From Kitasatospora viridis (lineage in GTDB: Bacteria > Actinomycetota > Actinomycetes > Streptomycetales > Streptomycetaceae): a stretch of 64,000 nucleotides of DNA. The notes beneath the pieces were generated by a model. That model ran no database searches and was not told the DNA's origin. It saw only the letters and a program-made list of their open reading frames with translations. Of this stretch, positions 60,260-64,000 are shown piece by piece. A program made the position numbers and the translations under genes. Where the stretch lies: NCBI RefSeq assembly GCF_007829815.1, contig NZ_VIWT01000001.1, positions 4,307,001-4,371,000 of the forward strand, in the 5' to 3' direction. The first letter of the stretch is position 1. Every line of letters begins with the position of its first letter.

Positions 60260-61573
60260 TCAGCCGCGCTGCGGCCGCCCGGTCAGCCGGGGCAGCAGGG
60301 CCGCCGCCACGGTGGCCGCGCCGAGCACCAGGAAGGCCGCCGAGTAGGAGTACCGGGCGGCCAGCCAGGCCACCGTCAGCGGGCCGGCCAGCCCGGCCAT
60401 GCCCCAGCCGATCAGCATCAGCCCGTAGACGGCGCCGGCGTGCGCGAGGCCGAAGAACTCCGAGACCACCGCCGGCATGGTGGCGAACCCGCCGCCGAAG
60501 CAGAGGCAGATCAGCGCGGCCACCGCCAGGAACAGCCAGGGCGAGCGCGCCTGGGAGAGCGCCAGCAGCCCGATCCCCTGCGCCAGCAGCATCAGCACGA
60601 AGGCGTTCAGCAGGCCGGTGCGGCCGGAGAGCCAGCCCCAGAGCGGGCGGCCCACCGTGTTGAAGACGCCGAGCACACCGGTCAGCACGGCGGCCATGGC
60701 GGGGCCGAGCCCGGTCAGGCTGCCGGCCGCCGGGGCGACCACCGAGAGCATGCTGATCCCGGCGGCGGTGTTGCAGAACAGGATCAGGGTCAGCAGGTAC
60801 CAGTGCCGGGTGCGCAGCGCCTGGGCCGGCCGCAGGCCCGCCGCGCCGCTCTGCGCGGGCAGCGCGGCGAGCACCGGCGGGTCGCCGAAGAAGGCGGCGC
60901 CGCCCAGCGTGGTGACCAGGAAGACGGCGCCGAGCACCAGCAGCACCCGGGCCGGATCGGCCGCGAAGTGCGCCACCAGCAGCCGGAAGAGCGGCGCGCT
61001 GAGCACCGAGCCGAGGCCGAACCCGCCGGTGGCCACCCCGGCGGCCAGCGCCCGGTGCCCGGGGAACCAGCGCTGCAGCATGGTGGTCGGCACGATGTAG
61101 CCGAGCCCCAGGCCGACCCCGCTGATCCCGCCGTAGCCGAGCAGCACCAGCCAGAAGTCGGAGCGGCCGTGCGCGCAGCCGGCCAGCAGGTAGCCGCCCG
61201 CGTAGAGCAGCCCGGCCAGTGCGGCGATCCGGCGCGGCGACTGCCGGGACCGGGTGCCCGGGGTGCCGTCCGGCCGCTGGCGGACCGTCAGCAGCAGCCC
61301 GCCGAGCACGGTGCCGATGAAGACCACGGCGTGCGCGGTGGCGAACGGCAGTCCGGCCTCGTCCCGGCCGAGTGCGAAACCGCCGGTCGGTGACTGCAGG
61401 CCGGCCGAGAGGATGCTCCAGGAGTACACCGCGCCGTAGGCGAGCTGGTTGACCACCACGGCGGCGGCGAGCAGCCCGCGCCGCCGGCCGACCCGGCGGG
61501 CCAGCGGGGGTCGGGTCGGCAGCGGCGGGGGTGTCGCGGTGGCGCGGTTGAGGAGCAGGGCGGTTGGACGCAC
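60260..61573 (-). CDS. OFA-family MFS transporter
   Basis: 437 aa, twelve membrane segments. Oxalate/formate-antiporter-type motifs: YGAVYSWSILSAGLQ near TM1, GVATGGFGLGSVLSAPLF and GGGFATMPAVVSEFFG in the second half. Substrate is likely a carboxylate; not determinable here. GTG start at 61571-61573 (an ATG is absent nearby). Divergent from a regulator with a palindromic operator, so probably controlled by it. Confidence 0.82.
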   Translation of the reverse strand: MRPTALLLNRATATPPPLPTRPPLARRVGRRRGLLAAAVVVNQLAYGAVYSWSILSAGLQSPTGGFALGRDEAGLPFATAHAVVFIGTVLGGLLLTVRQRPDGTPGTRSRQSPRRIAALAGLLYAGGYLLAGCAHGRSDFWLVLLGYGGISGVGLGLGYIVPTTMLQRWFPGHRALAAGVATGGFGLGSVLSAPLFRLLVAHFAADPARVLLVLGAVFLVTTLGGAAFFGDPPVLAALPAQSGAAGLRPAQALRTRHWYLLTLILFCNTAAGISMLSVVAPAAGSLTGLGPAMAAVLTGVLGVFNTVGRPLWGWLSGRTGLLNAFVLMLLAQGIGLLALSQARSPWLFLAVAALICLCFGGGFATMPAVVSEFFGLAHAGAVYGLMLIGWGMAGLAGPLTVAWLAARYSYSAAFLVLGAATVAAALLPRLTGRPQRG

Positions 61574-61696
61574 GGGGTGACCCTTCCGGGATCGGGGATG
61601 GCGCGCTGTCCTACGCTGAGTGACCGTCTTGGGTTACGCCAGAAGTCGGTTACCCCGTCAGACCTGGTGAAATATCTGGCCCGTTCGGCGGCCTTG

Positions 61697-61711
61697 ATCA
61701 CTCGGAGTGAT
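61697..61711. promoter_or_regulatory. 15-bp palindrome, candidate operator
   Basis: ATCACTC-G-GAGTGAT is a perfect 7-1-7 inverted repeat in the 188-base divergent region. Confidence 0.45.
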
Positions 61712-61729
61712 TTCCTCGTGAGGTGGCCC

Positions 61730-61752
61730 GTAACCGGCCGAATGCCGGTTAC
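61730..61752. promoter_or_regulatory. 9-bp inverted repeat overlapping the regulator promoter
   Basis: GTAACCGGC-CGAAT-GCCGGTTAC. It covers the start of the TACGGT -10 box (61750-61755), which lies six bases before the ATG, so binding here would block transcription of the downstream regulator. Half-sites GGTTAC and GGGTTAC recur at 61633 and 61647. Confidence 0.55.
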
Positions 61753-61761
61753 GGTCGGGGA

Positions 61762-63045
61762 ATGGCCGACCTCGCCCGCATCCGCAACGAAGAGCTCGCC
61801 CGGATCCTGCACCAGCTGGCCTGGAGCCCCGAGCGGTTGGCCCGCGAGGTCAACCTGGTGCTCCCGCCGGGCCTGTCGATCAGTCAGACCGCACCCTACA
61901 AGTGGCGCGACCGCGGCATGGTGCCCCGGGCCCCGCACGACCAGGCGGTCTGCGAGGTGCTCAGCCGGGCGGTCGGCATCGCCGTCACCTACGAGCAGCT
62001 CTGGGGCCGGATGGGCAGCCACCGCGGCGCCAAGGTGCTCTCCGCCCGGCTGCTGACCGACCCGTGGACCGCCGAGACCGCGCAGATCGCGCTGCACGAG
62101 GCCGGCCTGCAGGTGGCCCCCGTGCGGCTGACCGACCTGTTCCGCGGCGACGAGCTGGCCCGCGCGGTGGACCAGTGGTCCGCCCCGTCGCCCCCGCTCA
62201 CCGGCGGCACCGGCGCGCTGCCGGTGACGGCCGACCAGCTGACCGACCTGCAGGCCGGCTGGGCCGGCCTGCGGCGGCTCGGCCGGGCCTGCGGCGGCGG
62301 CCTGGTGCTGGAGCCGGCCCGGGCCGAACTGGCCATGGTGGGCAAGCTGCTGGAGCTCGGCAGCTACGCCGAGGACGAGGCGCTGGGCCGGGCGCTGTAC
62401 GGCGCGGCCGGCCGGCTGGCCCGGCTGGTCGGCTGGGCCGGCGCCGACCTGGGCCAGGAGGCCGCCGCCCAGCGCGCCTACGTGGCCGCGCTGCGGGCCG
62501 CGCACGTGGCCGGCGAACCCGGGCTCGCGGTCAGCGTGGTGGGCAGCCTGACGGTCCAACTGACCTACTACGGCGCCGGGCGCGGCCTGGACCCGGCCGA
62601 GCTGCTCGGCGCCGCGCTGGCCGCCGCCGGCCACCTGCTCGCCCCCTACCAGCTGGCCCGCCAGCTCGGCCGGCTCGCCCTGGCGCACGGCCGCAACGGT
62701 GACCGGGTCGCCGCCGAGGCCGCCGCCGACCGGGCCTGGGCGGCGCTGCCGGGCGGCGCCCAGCGGGCCGAGCTGGCCGGGCTGATCGGCTGCGCCCGGC
62801 TCTTCCTGGACGACCACCAGCACGCCCGCCCGTTGCTCGCCGAGGCGGTGGCCGGCCTGCCCGCCGCCCGGGCCCGGGCCCTGCTGCTGGTCCGGCTGGC
62901 CGACTCCTACCGCCGCACCGGCGACCCGACCCGGGCCGCCGCGACCGCCGACCAGGCGCGGACGCTGGCCGCCGGCATGCAGTCGGGTCTGGTGGCCAGG
63001 GTGCTGCGGGAGTTCGACGGTCCGCCGGCCGGGGGTGCAGGGTGA
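61762..63045 (+). CDS. helical-repeat regulatory protein, TPR-like
   Basis: 427 aa. N-terminal DNA-binding-like part (about 1-70, RIRNEELARILHQLAWSPERLAREVN...APYKWRDRGMVP), then about 300 residues of Ala/Leu-rich helical repeats (YAEDEALGRALYGAAGRLARLVGW; ADSYRRTGDPTRAAATADQA). Resembles the streptomycete regulators with HTH plus TPR. ATG start chosen because a TACGGT box lies six bases upstream (leaderless); an in-frame upstream GTG at 61723 lacks an SD. Confidence 0.75.
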   Translation: MADLARIRNEELARILHQLAWSPERLAREVNLVLPPGLSISQTAPYKWRDRGMVPRAPHDQAVCEVLSRAVGIAVTYEQLWGRMGSHRGAKVLSARLLTDPWTAETAQIALHEAGLQVAPVRLTDLFRGDELARAVDQWSAPSPPLTGGTGALPVTADQLTDLQAGWAGLRRLGRACGGGLVLEPARAELAMVGKLLELGSYAEDEALGRALYGAAGRLARLVGWAGADLGQEAAAQRAYVAALRAAHVAGEPGLAVSVVGSLTVQLTYYGAGRGLDPAELLGAALAAAGHLLAPYQLARQLGRLALAHGRNGDRVAAEAAADRAWAALPGGAQRAELAGLIGCARLFLDDHQHARPLLAEAVAGLPAARARALLLVRLADSYRRTGDPTRAAATADQARTLAAGMQSGLVARVLREFDGPPAGGAG

Positions 63046-63192
63046 CCTGCCGGCCGAGCGGGTGGCCCACGAGGCTCTGGCCGAGTTCCGTGCCCGGCCG
63101 GTGAAACCGCGCGGGGGAGGCGGGGCGTCCCGGAAGTCGGGTGGTCGGCGTTAGGCTGCCCCGCACACGTAGCGAAGGGTTCGGCGCAGCTC

Positions 63193-64000
63193 ATGAAGGT
63201 TCTGATCTCCGGCGGTGCCGGGTTCATCGGTAGTACCGTCGCCTCGGCCTGCCTGGACGCCGGGCACACCCCGGTCATCCTGGACAGCCTGGTCACCGGT
63301 CGGCGCGAGTTCACCGAGGGCCGGGTCTTCTACCAGGGCGACATCGTCGACGGCGATCTGGTGGACCGGATCTTCGCCGAGCACCCGGACATCGAGGCCG
63401 TGGTGCACTGCGCCGCGCTGATCGTGGTGCCGGACTCGGTGGCCGACCCGGTCGGCTACTACCGCGCCAACGTGGCCAAGAGCCTGGAGTTCACCGGGCA
63501 CCTGCTGCGCAACGGCTGCGAGAAGATGATCTTCTCGTCCTCGGCCTCGATCTACCGGGCCGGCGAGGACTTCAGCGTGGACGAGCACGCGGACGTGGAC
63601 CCGCAGAGCCCGTACGCCCGCACCAAGGCGGTCTGCGAGGGGATGTTCGCCGACATCGCGGCGAGCCGGCCGATCCGGATCCTCTCGCTGCGCTACTTCA
63701 ACCCGATCGGCGCCGACCCCGAGCTGCGCACCGGCCTCCAGGTGCGCAACCCCAGCCACGCGCTGGGCAAGCTGATCGGGGCCCAGGCGGCCGGCGAGGT
63801 CTTCCGGATCACCGGCACCCACTGGCCCACCCGGGACGGTTCCGGCATCCGCGACTACGTGCACGTCTGGGACCTGGCCGCCGCGCACGTCGCCGCGCTG
63901 GAGCGGTTCGACCGGGCGCTGGAGGGCGGGCGCTCCTCGGCGATCAACCTGGGCACCGGCACCGGCACCACGGTGCGCGAACTCGTCGCGGCCTTCAACA
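63193..64000 (+). CDS. galE: NAD-dependent epimerase, UDP-glucose 4-epimerase-like (partial)
   Basis: 269 codons visible; the gene runs past the window end. Rossmann motif GGAGFIGS (7-14), active-site Ser-Ser-Ser in FSSSASIYR and YARTK (Tyr and Lys of the SDR pair), and LRYFNPIGADP, which is characteristic of GalE. Start ATG with GAAGGG upstream and TTAGGCT as a possible -10. GalE supplies UDP-galactose; other 4-epimerases are possible. Confidence 0.85.
   Translation, partial: MKVLISGGAGFIGSTVASACLDAGHTPVILDSLVTGRREFTEGRVFYQGDIVDGDLVDRIFAEHPDIEAVVHCAALIVVPDSVADPVGYYRANVAKSLEFTGHLLRNGCEKMIFSSSASIYRAGEDFSVDEHADVDPQSPYARTKAVCEGMFADIAASRPIRILSLRYFNPIGADPELRTGLQVRNPSHALGKLIGAQAAGEVFRITGTHWPTRDGSGIRDYVHVWDLAAAHVAALERFDRALEGGRSSAINLGTGTGTTVRELVAAFN

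Overview
This window is chromosomal DNA of a high-GC actinomycete, most likely Streptomyces or Kitasatospora. The reasons are the very GC-rich third codon positions, the many GTG starts, and the backbone gene order: tig-clpP1-clpP2-clpX, valS, folC-DUF4233-ndk, mreB-mreC-mreD-mrdA-rodA, two radical-SAM-associated genes, rne-rplU-rpmA-obgE-proB-proA, then nadD-LytR_C-rsfS. That order is the conserved core of streptomycete chromosomes.

Layout. 1-4.8 kb: trigger factor and the Clp proteolysis genes, with a sequence matching the ClgR operator before clpP1. 4.8-11.7 kb: a tail-anchored or single-pass membrane protein on the minus strand, valyl-tRNA synthetase, folylpolyglutamate synthase, a DUF4233 membrane protein and nucleoside diphosphate kinase. 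12-18.1 kb: the elongasome / spore-wall cluster mreBCD-mrdA-rodA, mostly with overlapping stops and starts. 18.2-20.2 kb: a TIGR03960-type radical SAM gene.

20.06-36.30 kb is an integrated mobile element of about 16.2 kb. It is bounded by a perfect 25-bp direct repeat lying inside the 3' end of the radical SAM gene. The right-hand end keeps the original chromosomal gene tail as an orphan fragment; the left-hand end carries a diverged but equivalent tail plus a terminator, so the host protein is restored with four substitutions. Functions look like an AICE (pSAM2 type): RepSA-like HUH rolling-circle initiator, FtsK/TraB-type DNA translocase, KorSA-like GntR regulator, small spread-like membrane protein. 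However, integration is by a large serine recombinase, and no tyrosine integrase or Xis was found. Cargo includes a 1288-aa protein with an Mrr-like nuclease domain fused to a NACHT NTPase (an Avs/bNACHT-like candidate anti-phage effector, distinctly lower in GC). There is also an HTH-TPR regulator divergent from a tightly overlapping trio (HATPase, 47-aa CxxC protein, unknown), and a noncoding 440-bp region with a large nested inverted repeat that could be a replication or transfer origin.

36.4-43.1 kb: a lipoprotein, a secreted phosphodiester-glycosidase-like protein, the TIGR03936 partner of the radical SAM gene (normally its neighbour, now about 18 kb away), and RNase E/G with a hairpin-rich leader. 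43.2-56.4 kb: rplU-rpmA, obgE, proB, a small conserved protein, proA, two membrane proteins sharing an N-terminal motif, a degenerate sensor-kinase-like protein, an M48 protease, two 48-aa membrane peptides, nadD, a LytR_C protein, rsfS and a phosphatase that appears to start at CTG. 57.2-60.2 kb: three identical tRNA-Ala(GGC) genes, with an XRE regulator / DHA2 exporter pair lying between copies two and three. 60.2-64 kb: an OFA-type MFS transporter, a divergent regulator under a palindromic operator, and a GalE-like epimerase cut by the window end.

A recurring feature is leaderless initiation: at least eight genes have a TANNNT-type -10 box six to eight bases before the start codon.
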